From assembly GCF_001983935.1 (NCBI RefSeq), contig NZ_CP017641.1, forward strand, positions 8,296,001 to 8,360,000: 64,000 nucleotides of DNA. The letters are read 5' to 3'. The stretch's first letter is position 1; every line of letters starts with the position of its first letter. The position numbers and the translations under genes were made by a program. Shown here in pieces: positions 25,288 to 34,748 of the stretch. This DNA comes from Fuerstiella marisgermanici. GTDB lineage: Bacteria > Planctomycetota > Planctomycetia > Planctomycetales > Planctomycetaceae. The notes under the pieces are model-generated. The model made no database searches. It had not been told where the DNA came from and saw nothing but the letters and a program-made list of their open reading frames with translations.

Positions 25288-28200
25288 ATGCTTTCCGGAA
25301 TGAAGCGACTGTTCAAGAGAAGAGAAGCCAGATCGCGTTTAACCTCACGACGTCGACGGTTCGGGCAAAGCCTTGAACGACTGGAGTTGCGAGAATTATT
25401 GGCGGCTGACCTGGAGTTCTCGACTTTCTTTCCGTCGACCCCGATGGAAGATGGCGTGGCCGCGATCGCTCAGGATTCTGCGGGAAACGCCTACGTGTCA
25501 GATTATCGCTACGATGCGGTGACATTCGAGCTCGAAGGCAGCGTCAGCAAACTGTCACCCAGCGGATCACTCTTGTGGTCGCAGGAACTACCGGAATACG
25601 CGCTCGAGATTGCCGTCGACGATAGCGGTTTTGTCTACTTGGCTGCAGCAACGTCTCAGATCGATCTACCGACAACGGCTGACGCCCATCAGTTGGGACT
25701 GGCTGGTGGAACGGACTTCCACGTGATGGTGCTCGATGGCAACGCGATCGATGCCGATCCAGAAACGTTGTCAGAAAGCGAACTCGTCTACGCCAGCTAC
25801 CTGGGTGGCACGGGGACTGAGGGTCAGAACTTTATTGGCTTGGCAACGGATGCTGACGGCGGAATCTACCTTGCCGGCGAAACCTACTCGACGGATTTCC
25901 CAGTTACCTCGCAAGCAGGCGTTGATTCCTCGCTGGGTGGAGACCGCGACGGTGTCGTTGCTCACTTCGCACGCCTATCTTCCGGCGACTATTCGCTCAG
26001 CATGTCCAGCTACCTCGGTGGGTCGGAGGGAGATCGAATCAATGACTTGGACCTCGATGCCAACGGAATCATTCACGTCGTTGGTTCCACTGGATCGGAG
26101 GATTACCCGCTCACGCCAAACGCGATACAGACGGAGAGCCCCCCCAATCCTATTTTTAACAGTATCGGATTCGTGACGCGACTGACCGCAGATGCGGAGA
26201 TTACTTTCAGTACGTTTCTGGGTGGCGACAAAATCAGCGATGTGGTTGCCGACGCATCCGGGAATACTTATGTCGTGGGATCGGGTGGCCGTGAAGGTTT
26301 TCCAACGACACCCGGCGCATTCGCCCCGGAAGAGATTCTTGCCGAAGATAACGAAACACGTTTACGCGGTGACTTTGCGAGCAAGATCAGTCCTTCCGGC
26401 GAGCTGGAGTACTCTTCCTGGTTTCAATTGAGTCGAGATGTGCTGCAAATTGGGAACGATTCGATCGCGTTGGACGGCGATCGCGTTGTCATCACCGCCA
26501 TGGATATTGGCGGAGTGGACCGAACAAGCTTTTTCATTCGCTTCGATTCTGATTTCTCTCGCTTGCTCGACTACACCGATGTCGATGAGCAGCTTGGAAA
26601 CCTTTCGTGGATCACGTCGTCTGGAATCATCGACGGCTCACTCTACGTAGGTGGGGCAACCCAATCGGCTTCCTTTGCCACCACAACCAACGCGATTTAC
26701 CCAAACAAGAATGACGGACTGGATGGCTTCGTGCGGCGGTACGACTTGGGTGAAAGCGCAGTGGGTAGTGTCAGCGATATCACTGTCTCGGAAGGCGGTG
26801 TTGCGACCGTGACCGTATCATTGGCCCAGCCTTGGCCGACGGACGTGGCCGTCGAGTACGACACGATTGAACTTGAAAGTCGCTTAAGGCCAGATGATTA
26901 CGCGGTTGCCGGTGACGACTACGTCGCGACCAGCGGTACGTTGGTGATCCCGGCAGGATCGACCTCAGCATCAATCGACATCGATGTACTGGAGGACGCA
27001 TTGCTCGACGCGAATGAGTACTTCACGGTCGCGCTGACCAACTTCGATGGCATCGGGCTCAATACGTCAAGGGTCAAGGTCAACATTGTCGACGACGATT
27101 TCTCGGCCTTGGACGACTTTGATAGTGGCGTTCCCGATGGCGGAACCGGGCCCTGGGCGAATGACTGGGACTTGACCGGCAACAGTGCGTTCACCAGTTC
27201 CAGCAGTCCAAATGACGGTAACCTGCACGCAATCGTCCAGCGTCGCGGCGTGCTGACTCGCCAACTCGATACGACAGGTGTCAGCAATCTTAACCTCTCG
27301 TTTGCCAGTAAGTTGCGGTCTTTTGAAAATAGCGATAACGCATACGTGCGTGTCAGTTCCGATGGGTCCAATTGGACGACGCTGAAATCCTTTGGCAACG
27401 GTGAAGACGACAACAACTATCGCGACTACAGCTACGACATTCCCTTCGAAGCCGACACGCTGTGGATCAAGTTTGAAGGCGACATGTCCAGCAGTCGCTG
27501 GGACTATTGGTACATCGATACGGTCTCCGTGACCGGCGAAATCATTCCAAGTGACCCACCGCCGAACGCCAGCCACGACTCTTTCGCAACCAACGAAGAT
27601 GAGTCACTGACTGTCGGTGCTCCGGGCGTCCTCGCCAATGATACCGATCCGGAGGGACAGCCGCTCACCGCATCGCTGGTGACCGGACCGAGCAACGGCA
27701 CTCTCACACTCAACGCGGACGGCTCTTTCGATTACGCGCCGGCACCGAACTTCCATGGCACCGACACGTTTGTCTACGTTGCCAGTGATGGCATCAGTGA
27801 CTCATCGCCAGCGACCGTCACGATCGCGGTCACGGCGATCAACGACGCTCCGCAGGCTGCCGATGACTCGACCACGACCGGCGAAGATCAGCCGGTTGAT
27901 ATTGCCGTGCTACTGAACGATTCGGACGTCGATGGCAATAGCTTGACGATCGACTCGGCTCAAGACGGCAGTTTGGGTACTATCTCAATCAACGCCAATG
28001 GCACGTTGACTTACACTCCCGCGAGTGGCTTCTTTGGTAGCGATCAATTTACCTACACGATCAGCGACGGCAACGGTGGCCTGGACACCGCGAGCGTAAT
28101 GGTGACGGTCGAAGAGCGGAATGATCCTCCGGTGGCGTCCGGTGATAGTGACGCGACTGCCGAAGACATGGCGGTGCTGATTGACGTGCTGGCCAACGAT

Positions 28201-29841
28201 TCCGATCCAGACGGCGATACGCTCAGCATCCAATCGGTTTCCGAGGCAGCTTTCGGCACTGCGGTCATCGTCAACGGTCAAATCGAGTACACGCCAGGAA
28301 CCAACTTTAACGGTAGCGATAGCTTCACCTACATGATCGTTGATACCGCAGGACAAACGGCGGTGGCAACCGTTGATGTCACTGTTACGCCGGTCAATGA
28401 CGCACCGGCGGCCGGAGCGAATAGCTACTCGCTTAATCAGGACAGCACGCTGACGATTGACGCTCCTGGCATACTTGCTGACGATAGCGATATTGACGGT
28501 GACACGCTCACGGCGGCTCTCGGCTCCGGTCCAGCGACTGGTTCGCTGACTCTGAATGCAGACGGCTCGTTTGCATACACGCCTGACGCCGGTTTCGTTG
28601 GCAGCGACAGCTTTACCTATCACGCGGTCGACACCTCTGGTGCAGTCAGTGATCCGGTGACAGTTAGTTTGCAAGTGAACGCGGTTGTCGCCGGCCCGAA
28701 TCTGTCGCACGGCAATCTCAGCAGCGTCACCAGTAGCTGGCAAACGGTCAGTCTTGGAACCTCGTACACTTCGGCAGTGATCGTGGCGACGCCGCGTTAC
28801 AACGACGGTTCCGGTCCGGGCGTGGTTCGTATCAGCAACGTGACCGAAACGTCGTTTGATGTGCGAGTCGACAACGCTGGCTTGAGTCCCTTCAGTGGCG
28901 GAGTTCACTTCATCGCGGTGGAGGAAGGTGCTTACGATGTGCCGGGTGAGTACAAGTTGGAAGCGGTGAAGGTTGACTCTTCGGTGACCAGCGGCAAGAT
29001 TGGCGGTTGGCAGGTCGGATCGCAGGGCTATCAGCAAGCCTACTCCAGCCCTGTTGTGGTCGGACAAGTCATGTCGGCCAACGACGAAGACTGGTCAGTC
29101 TTCTGGTCCAGTAGCAGCAGCCGCACCAGCCCGGCCAACTCCGGCTCGCTGAACATCGGCAAGCATGTCGCGGAAGACACCGATACCACGCGAGCCAACG
29201 AGACGCTGGGGTACTTTGTGATTGAGGCGACCAGCGGTGGCACCATCAACGGCCTTTCCTTCTCGGCCGGCGTCGGCGGCGACACGATTCGCGGTGTCGG
29301 CAATGGCACTTACCGCTACGGCAGCGTCACACCCGCCGGTGCCTCGACCGCCGTCTTGAGTTCCGCTGGTATGGACGGTGGCGATGGTGGTTGGGCCGCG
29401 TTGATGGGCACCAATCCGCTGCCGTCCAACGGTGGTTCGATCGACCTCGCAGTGGATGAAGATCAAATTCGTGATAGCGAGCGAAATCACACCACTGAAC
29501 AAGTTGCCTACTTTGTTATTGGTGAAAGCGACGGTCAGGGCGCAGCGGCGGGTACGATGGCTCAACGTCAAATCACCGTCCACGATCCTCTGGATGTCAA
29601 CGGTTTCAGTTACCCGATTGGCGCGATGCAAGTCATCAACCCTCTGAACGCCGACACAGCCACAGAAAAAGAGGACATGGCCCGAGACACCAGCGTTAAC
29701 GAATCGCCGGTAATCAACAAGTTGAATGCCGCTTCAGAGTCGGTAGCCCGAAGCTCCAGCAACGCCCAAGCCATCGACGGCTACTTTGCGACCCTCGAAG
29801 ACGATGAAGAAGAATTTCTCTTTGGCTTCGAGCTGATCTAA
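25288..29841 (+). CDS. Giant secreted multi-domain protein (SBBP, Calx-beta, cadherin-like)
   Basis: The 1517-aa product starts with a basic stretch and LERLELRELLA, an LEPR-XLL-like signature. Residues about 50-480 contain beta-propeller-like repeats of the SBBP type (YLGGTGTEGQNFIGLATDADG, YLGGSEGDRINDLDLDANG, FLGGDKISDVVADASG). A Calx-beta domain follows (about 490-605, SVSDITVSEGGVATVTVSLA). Four tandem cadherin-like modules come at about 765-1130 (VLANDTDPEGQPL, NADGSFDYAPAPNFHGTDTF). The C-terminal 380 residues have H-lectin-like beta strands (HGNLSSVTSSWQTVSLG). It is probably cell-surface or extracellular, in adhesion. A GGAG site precedes the ATG. The stop codon TAA overlaps the left edge of an IS630-type element; before insertion it would have read TAG, so no residue was lost. 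Confidence 0.92.
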   Translation: MLSGMKRLFKRREARSRLTSRRRRFGQSLERLELRELLAADLEFSTFFPSTPMEDGVAAIAQDSAGNAYVSDYRYDAVTFELEGSVSKLSPSGSLLWSQELPEYALEIAVDDSGFVYLAAATSQIDLPTTADAHQLGLAGGTDFHVMVLDGNAIDADPETLSESELVYASYLGGTGTEGQNFIGLATDADGGIYLAGETYSTDFPVTSQAGVDSSLGGDRDGVVAHFARLSSGDYSLSMSSYLGGSEGDRINDLDLDANGIIHVVGSTGSEDYPLTPNAIQTESPPNPIFNSIGFVTRLTADAEITFSTFLGGDKISDVVADASGNTYVVGSGGREGFPTTPGAFAPEEILAEDNETRLRGDFASKISPSGELEYSSWFQLSRDVLQIGNDSIALDGDRVVITAMDIGGVDRTSFFIRFDSDFSRLLDYTDVDEQLGNLSWITSSGIIDGSLYVGGATQSASFATTTNAIYPNKNDGLDGFVRRYDLGESAVGSVSDITVSEGGVATVTVSLAQPWPTDVAVEYDTIELESRLRPDDYAVAGDDYVATSGTLVIPAGSTSASIDIDVLEDALLDANEYFTVALTNFDGIGLNTSRVKVNIVDDDFSALDDFDSGVPDGGTGPWANDWDLTGNSAFTSSSSPNDGNLHAIVQRRGVLTRQLDTTGVSNLNLSFASKLRSFENSDNAYVRVSSDGSNWTTLKSFGNGEDDNNYRDYSYDIPFEADTLWIKFEGDMSSSRWDYWYIDTVSVTGEIIPSDPPPNASHDSFATNEDESLTVGAPGVLANDTDPEGQPLTASLVTGPSNGTLTLNADGSFDYAPAPNFHGTDTFVYVASDGISDSSPATVTIAVTAINDAPQAADDSTTTGEDQPVDIAVLLNDSDVDGNSLTIDSAQDGSLGTISINANGTLTYTPASGFFGSDQFTYTISDGNGGLDTASVMVTVEERNDPPVASGDSDATAEDMAVLIDVLANDSDPDGDTLSIQSVSEAAFGTAVIVNGQIEYTPGTNFNGSDSFTYMIVDTAGQTAVATVDVTVTPVNDAPAAGANSYSLNQDSTLTIDAPGILADDSDIDGDTLTAALGSGPATGSLTLNADGSFAYTPDAGFVGSDSFTYHAVDTSGAVSDPVTVSLQVNAVVAGPNLSHGNLSSVTSSWQTVSLGTSYTSAVIVATPRYNDGSGPGVVRISNVTETSFDVRVDNAGLSPFSGGVHFIAVEEGAYDVPGEYKLEAVKVDSSVTSGKIGGWQVGSQGYQQAYSSPVVVGQVMSANDEDWSVFWSSSSSRTSPANSGSLNIGKHVAEDTDTTRANETLGYFVIEATSGGTINGLSFSAGVGGDTIRGVGNGTYRYGSVTPAGASTAVLSSAGMDGGDGGWAALMGTNPLPSNGGSIDLAVDEDQIRDSERNHTTEQVAYFVIGESDGQGAAAGTMAQRQITVHDPLDVNGFSYPIGAMQVINPLNADTATEKEDMARDTSVNESPVINKLNAASESVARSSSNAQAIDGYFATLEDDEEEFLFGFELI

Positions 29842-31010
29842 ATAGCTTCTCATCACATTGAGAGCGCTCATGCTGCGATTGGATATTTGACTGTTGTTTT
29901 GACTTCAAAGAATCTTTGAGTGTCGAACCAATCATAGACGTGCTCGACGAGTTCTTCGATGCCATCGCATTTGTGGTTGCGAGTGACGACTTCGTGCATA
30001 TGCCACCAGACTCGTTCGATGGGGTTTGTTTCCGGAGCATAAGCGGGCAAAAAATGAATCGTGATTCGGTGTCTCCAGCGATAAAGGTATTCGCACACAA
30101 CCCGACTGGAATGGAACGATGCGTTGTTACAGATCACGTGGATGTGTCGATAGCCCCGGAGTTGTCGACGAAGATCATCCAGGTGCTGTACGAAGAATTC
30201 CGAGTTTCGTCGTCGACAAGCCAGTGAGACAAACAGCCGACCGGTACGCCACGACAGCGAACCGTAAACGTAGCGTTTAATGTTGTTGCCCGGTGTGGGA
30301 ACGGTGATCTGCTGGCCTTTGCGCCCCCATGCCGCACCGATTTTTGGATTCAGATTGATGTCTACTTCGTCCTGAAAAACGGCCGTCTCATTCAATGGTA
30401 ACTTTCGCAGCAGACCACGTATTTTCCGCACTTTTCCGTCGTATTCGTCATCACGCAGCCCGAGGATCGGTCGTGGACGATTCCACGCGTAGCCGTCTCG
30501 CTTCATCCATCGTCGAACCGTTTCCGTGCTGACACGCACAGGATTTTTGTGGTTCCACGCCAGCATGTTGGCGATCAGTTCGCACGTCCATCGGCTGCGA
30601 AAGTAACCATAGTCCTGAGGTGTCGTCGTATCGAGCCACCTCCGCGCTTTACCCACCCACTTGGGTGTTGGAGACTTCTTTTTGACCGTTCCACTGAGGC
30701 CTTCAATTCCGTCTTTTCGAAAAATGTTCAGAGTCCGACTCACGAAATTATTGCTGGAGAATGTGATTCGGACGATCGTTCTCCACGAATAGTTTTCGGC
30801 AGCCAGCAGCACGACGTGTGCTCGCCGAGACAGGCTTGCATTCTTTCCATTTCGATACAGAGCCAACAGGACCTTGCGGTCTGAACGCGAAAGATCGATA
30901 CTGCCATCCATGGCCTGACCTCCTGAGTTCTGTTTTTGGTTTGCACCTTGAACTCTAAGGTCAGGCCTTTCTTCTCAACAACAGCGCTCTCATTAGCATG
31001 CGGAGCTATT
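29841..31010. mobile_element. IS630/Tc1-type insertion sequence
   Basis: 1170 bp bounded by imperfect 28-bp inverted repeats (22 of 28 matching, both outer ends AATAGCT, both inner ends TGAGAGCGCT). A TA dinucleotide stands on each side (29839-29840 and 31011-31012), as expected for this family's target duplication. It carries one transposase gene on the minus strand. It sits exactly at the end of the giant secreted-protein gene and separates it from its terminator. Confidence 0.88.
29868..30911 (-). CDS. IS630 family transposase
   Basis: The 347-aa product has an N-terminal helix-turn-helix (RRAHVVLLAAENYSWRTIV, then NFVSRTLNIFRKDGIEGL) and a C-terminal DDE domain: FQDEVDI (D181), CNNASFH at 261-267, and APETNPIERVW (E299). 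The family's second catalytic aspartate is expected where N262 stands, so the enzyme may be inactive, although its length and the element ends are intact. It catalyses cut-and-paste transposition into TA sites. Confidence 0.92.
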   Translation of the reverse strand: MDGSIDLSRSDRKVLLALYRNGKNASLSRRAHVVLLAAENYSWRTIVRITFSSNNFVSRTLNIFRKDGIEGLSGTVKKKSPTPKWVGKARRWLDTTTPQDYGYFRSRWTCELIANMLAWNHKNPVRVSTETVRRWMKRDGYAWNRPRPILGLRDDEYDGKVRKIRGLLRKLPLNETAVFQDEVDINLNPKIGAAWGRKGQQITVPTPGNNIKRYVYGSLSWRTGRLFVSLACRRRNSEFFVQHLDDLRRQLRGYRHIHVICNNASFHSSRVVCEYLYRWRHRITIHFLPAYAPETNPIERVWWHMHEVVTRNHKCDGIEELVEHVYDWFDTQRFFEVKTTVKYPIAA

Positions 31011-31044
31011 TAGTACACCAGCAACCATAAGGCCCGTTTTCACA

Positions 31045-31079
31045 AGCCGGCAGCCATGAGTCTGTCGGCTCCTTTTTTT
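31045..31079 (+). terminator. Rho-independent terminator of the giant gene, displaced by the IS
   Basis: A 9-bp stem (AGCCGGCAG with CTGTCGGCT, one G-T pair) and 8-base loop, followed by CC and seven T. It stands 33 bases beyond the IS right end. Without the IS it would lie about 35 bases after the stop codon of the giant gene. Confidence 0.8.
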
Positions 31080-31507
31080 CAGCTCCGCACCGGGTGCAAT
31101 CCCCCGTCACTGTTCGACTGTCTTCGAACTCGCCAAAGTTCGGATCATTCGACCGGAGATGGCCAAGCCGTCAATTCGTATCGGTGATTCAACTGACACA
31201 CACCGAAGCAAATTGAGAAATTGATTCACGGGTATCCAAGACCTACATGCTTGCATTGTCAATTTGATGCATGGGCGACTCGGGAGTCGCGCTGCGGTGG
31301 GCGTGACCTTTGTCGCCAAGTCGGATTGCCATCGGACGGTTCGACCTGAGCGAAACGACTCTTCGCGACCGGTCCAAATTTTTGAATTTCTTCATGGGCC
31401 TCAGGAAGTTGGCGGGACTCTTGGTTGTACTTTTGTTCCGGGCAATGCCGAAGGCCTTGGTGGGTTTCGCAACAAACACACCGGTTCAATCAATCCCTGC
31501 TAAGATT
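31080..31507. other. Intergenic stretch, possible dispersed repeat
   Basis: No supported gene. A small palindrome (CGACTCGGGAGTCG, about 31268-31281) and short frames with no family resemblance are seen. Its texture is like mobile intergenic sequence, but I have no second copy in the window. Confidence 0.4.
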
Positions 31508-32155
31508 CTACAGGCCGGTACCGTAGCCTGTGATAAGGTCGTAGTGTTCGTCCGGCGTGGAAGTCAGCAGTCGGATCACGTCTCCATGTCCGTAGCGCAA
31601 AGCGTTCTTCTTACCGGTGGCTGCGATTTCCGCCAGATCCTGTTTCAATAATGCGGTGCCTCGACCAAAGTCGACAAGCAGCCATGCCTGCAACCATTGG
31701 TCGTACAATGACAGCCCGCCAGCGCTTTTGGGAATTTGATCCTGTTGCTCATTGACCAGCAGCAACAGTTCTCGCGCGGCAAACTGGTCGGCGATGGCCA
31801 ATATGCGAGCGGTGCTGATGGCGGACTTCAGCCGATCCTGAGCGGAAGTCACTCGGCCCTTCACGCGACATGCCAGTCGCACATGCCAGATGACGCTCTC
31901 CATGTCCGGGTAGTCCACCTGTTTCGCCTGGCACGCCAATGCTGCAGCAAACGGTCCTCCACCGCCGTAGTTCGTCCATGACGTAAATGCGTCGTTTGCA
32001 CGGCGATGCACTTCCAGTGCTTCGCCGATAAGTTGCCAGGCTCTCTGTTTGTCAGTCTTTCCGACGACCACCGCCAGTCGCCCCAGCGACTGAGACCGAT
32101 TGTCAGCCTCTTCACAGCTTTGCGCAATTTTGGCTGAGTCTCGGAAGATCAGTTC
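31508..32155 (-). pseudogene. C-terminal remnant of a helical-repeat protein
   Basis: An open minus-strand frame without a plausible start reads LIFRDSAKIAQSCEEADNRS, LGRLAVVVGKTDKQRAWQLI and so on to a stop at 31508. It resembles the end of large planctomycete proteins with alpha-helical repeats (LA..A...A..LI..AL). A GTG at 32071 gives 187 aa but no ribosome binding site supports it. The frame overlaps the end of the upstream propeller gene by a few bases, so it looks like a truncated gene joined there. Confidence 0.55.
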
Positions 32156-33870
32156 TGCTGCGGGGAGGAATCGCCTTGCAGATCGTGTCGAAATTCGCCT
32201 TCAACAGCGGCCAGCGGCCTCTCTTTGTCACTCAAAGTCATTGCGTGAATTCTCGCACGCGTCATGTAGAATTTGAGTCGTATTTCTGTGCCGAACAGTC
32301 GTCGCAAATCGGTGTGCTTTCGCCACTGGACCGGATGGTCGAGGGCGTCGCCCTGAATCGGGCGAGCATCGGATTGCTTGTAGCCGGTAATGGGCTGCCA
32401 GTCACGCGTCAACAGTTCCACGTGGATCGCCCCCTTCTGCCATGTGGCGGCGTTCACGTACAGGTGGGGCTGTTGGACCACGAACGGTTTCGTGATGACA
32501 CGACATGGCCCACGATCGAGGTCGCTGGTTTCCAAAGAAACAAATCGATCGCGTTTGAACGTCGCCAGAGCCGCACCGCCGGTGAGTTCGTCGGGCTCGT
32601 AGTGGGCCCGATTCGCATCGTGTGGGTAGTTGATTGCGGCGTAATAAAAGTAGGTCGTGTCGTTCACCACGATCGGCCGGGGCTGTGAACACCCCATCGC
32701 CATGTAGTCGTAATAACCCAGCTGCCCGGAGGGAATAAATGGCTGGCCCCGACACACTCGATTAAAATGAATCCCGTCGCGACTCGTGACAAGATGAACG
32801 TTGATCGGCTGCGGACGGCGCAGATAATAGACGCTCATGTAGCCGACATAGATATCACCGTACTTGTGACAGGAAAATTGATAAAGTTCGGTATCCGGCG
32901 GATCGTCAGCGTCCATCGCAAGGATGAACTGATGTTTCTTCCACCCCCGCAGATCATCGCTCTCGGCGTACGCATAGGAGCGGTAGTATCGATCTTCCCG
33001 GCCTCGATTAAGGTCGCTCTCGTCGGCAATCAGATGTTCGCTGAATTCGGGAACCACGCGACGATACAGGGCCCACTTGTTTCTTGCGTCGTCGAACATA
33101 ACGTGCATCAGGCAATCGTCTCCTGTGCCGGCAACGTCGTGTGGCGTCTGCCAAAACGGGCTGCTTGCGCAAGACCAGTGAATGCCGTCGGGGGAAGTGA
33201 CGATGTGAGCTCCCCGCCGATGATCCTGCACAATTGCCAGGCCGACGAATTTTTCGGATGCGTCCCGCGGATTGGGATGTCTGTTGACGGCCCAGAAGAA
33301 TGCCTTCTTACCCTGAGGTTTCATCGGGCTGACTGGGACGATGTATTTCTCTGGTCCATATGAAAACGGCGTGACCGACGACAAGGCCATGTCGCTCGTA
33401 AAAATAACGTTGTGGTCGCGCCGACCGGCAACTTCCATGACGCCCAGGTCCGGTTTGTCCCAGTGGACGCCATCTTTCGAAGTGAAGTACAGCATGTACG
33501 CCGCGTTGTCCGCCACACGACCTGATTTCCAGTCACAGCCGGCCCTGGCCCACATTTTGAAGAGTTTGTCCTCTTGATCGTACATCGTTGTGTAGGGCTG
33601 AATGTAATCGCCATCACACCAGCGTTCGCAGCGGACAACGGGATTGAGCAGATGTTTTTTGGGCGGATGAAGTTTCCGTGAAACGCCTGGCGTGACCTCG
33701 ATCAGTTTGTTGTCGAGAAACAGCTCCGTTGTGAAAGTGACTTGCTGCTGGTCCAAATGGCTGGCGGAAGGATGCGAGGTTGCCGGTTGCGCGGACGCTT
33801 TTTCGGCCGCAAGCATCCCGGCACCCGTAGCACCAGCGATCTTGAAAAACTGGCGACGGTCGGCTTCCAT
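32149..33870 (-). CDS. Tat-exported beta-propeller protein, glycosidase-like
   Basis: The 573-aa product begins MEADRRQFFKIAGATGAGM, a twin-arginine (Tat) signal with RR at 5-6. The body has repeated DGVHW and DGIHF-type turns (FTSKDGVHWDKPDLG, TSPDGIHWSCASSP, TSRDGIHFNRVCRG) typical of five-bladed propellers of the GH32/GH43-like superfamily. A catalytic triad cannot be assigned by eye. It probably acts on carbohydrate in the periplasm. Another possibility is a binding protein with the same fold. It lies alone, with a decayed fragment behind it. Confidence 0.78.
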   Translation of the reverse strand: MEADRRQFFKIAGATGAGMLAAEKASAQPATSHPSASHLDQQQVTFTTELFLDNKLIEVTPGVSRKLHPPKKHLLNPVVRCERWCDGDYIQPYTTMYDQEDKLFKMWARAGCDWKSGRVADNAAYMLYFTSKDGVHWDKPDLGVMEVAGRRDHNVIFTSDMALSSVTPFSYGPEKYIVPVSPMKPQGKKAFFWAVNRHPNPRDASEKFVGLAIVQDHRRGAHIVTSPDGIHWSCASSPFWQTPHDVAGTGDDCLMHVMFDDARNKWALYRRVVPEFSEHLIADESDLNRGREDRYYRSYAYAESDDLRGWKKHQFILAMDADDPPDTELYQFSCHKYGDIYVGYMSVYYLRRPQPINVHLVTSRDGIHFNRVCRGQPFIPSGQLGYYDYMAMGCSQPRPIVVNDTTYFYYAAINYPHDANRAHYEPDELTGGAALATFKRDRFVSLETSDLDRGPCRVITKPFVVQQPHLYVNAATWQKGAIHVELLTRDWQPITGYKQSDARPIQGDALDHPVQWRKHTDLRRLFGTEIRLKFYMTRARIHAMTLSDKERPLAAVEGEFRHDLQGDSSPQQN

Positions 33871-34345
33871 GTTGCGGTCCTTGTTTTGGTCAGGTCGAGG
33901 TAGTCAGAATTCAGAAAAAACTGAGGCAACAAAACGGACTTCGCTTTTATGTGCCTGCAGATCGAAGTTTAGTGTATGGCCGTTGAAAATTACTCGCAAA
34001 CCGCCAGAAGCGGTGTAATACGCATAGCGTTGAAACGTAACCGCACGGTGATGGGTTCGAGCTATGTTACGAATAGTCCTGTTGTCACGACGCCAAACGT
34101 CACACGAGCATCATCAGATTGGCTGCTGCGTTCTCTGAACCTGCGACCGCACTGCGACTGCTGCGAGCTGAAACCACGACGATCCCGCAAACGACGGCTC
34201 AACTGCCTTTTTGAATCGGTAGCGGCACCGGTGCTTAAGCGGGGGCACCAAAGCAGGTCGCTACCGGTGGTTTTCCTCGGGCGGTCGTGTGACGGGAGAG
34301 CCTCTTGGCAATGTTTGAGGCTTTCAGCGAATTCCGATTGTCACG
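33871..34345. other. Intergenic stretch without a convincing gene
   Basis: No supported gene, hairpin terminator or repeat seen. It separates the Tat-exported gene from the end of the VOC gene. Confidence 0.5.
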
Positions 34346-34747
34346 CTACGTGGTGGACTTCTTCATGGTTTCCTGTCCGAAAACGAGCACATGGCCGCTT
34401 GGGTCCAGCATTTCGAATTCCGTCATCCCATAGAATCGAGCCGTCAGATCCGACGCCGTCAAGCCGCTCCGACGGATCTGTGCATGAAGGCTCTCAACGT
34501 CTTCGGGATAGAAGTAGTACATCGCCTGAGAATAGCGTCCGTTGCTCTTTAGTGGCTCCGAAATGTACCCAGGACTTGCCAACATCAATTGGACACTTCC
34601 ATTATTCAGCGACGCCCATCCGGTTTTGCCGACTGTGTCCATGCGATTCACGACAGAGAAGCCGAGGACACTTTTGTAAAACTCGATGGATTCCTGCACA
34701 TCGTCGCAGATCAACATCGCAACCATGTCTTTCATCGTGGTGACCAT
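34346..34747 (-). CDS. VOC (glyoxalase/bleomycin-resistance fold) protein
   Basis: The 133-aa product has the paired beta-alpha-beta-beta-beta layout: MLICDDVQESIEFYKSVLGFSVVNR at the front and FEMLDPSGHVLVFGQE at the end, where the metal ligand Glu is expected. Members are metal-dependent lyases, isomerases or dioxygenases, or drug-binding proteins; the substrate is not evident. GGGAG 7 bases upstream lies inside the end of the ankyrin gene, and the two genes are separated by a single base, so they are probably translated together. Confidence 0.88.
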   Translation of the reverse strand: MVTTMKDMVAMLICDDVQESIEFYKSVLGFSVVNRMDTVGKTGWASLNNGSVQLMLASPGYISEPLKSNGRYSQAMYYFYPEDVESLHAQIRRSGLTASDLTARFYGMTEFEMLDPSGHVLVFGQETMKKSTT

Positions 34748-34748
34748 T

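Noticed and set aside
27985..29067. A 360-codon minus-strand frame
   Set aside because: Antisense shadow of the giant secreted-protein gene.
33976..34743. A 255-codon plus-strand frame
   Set aside because: It mainly shadows the VOC gene and has no family features.
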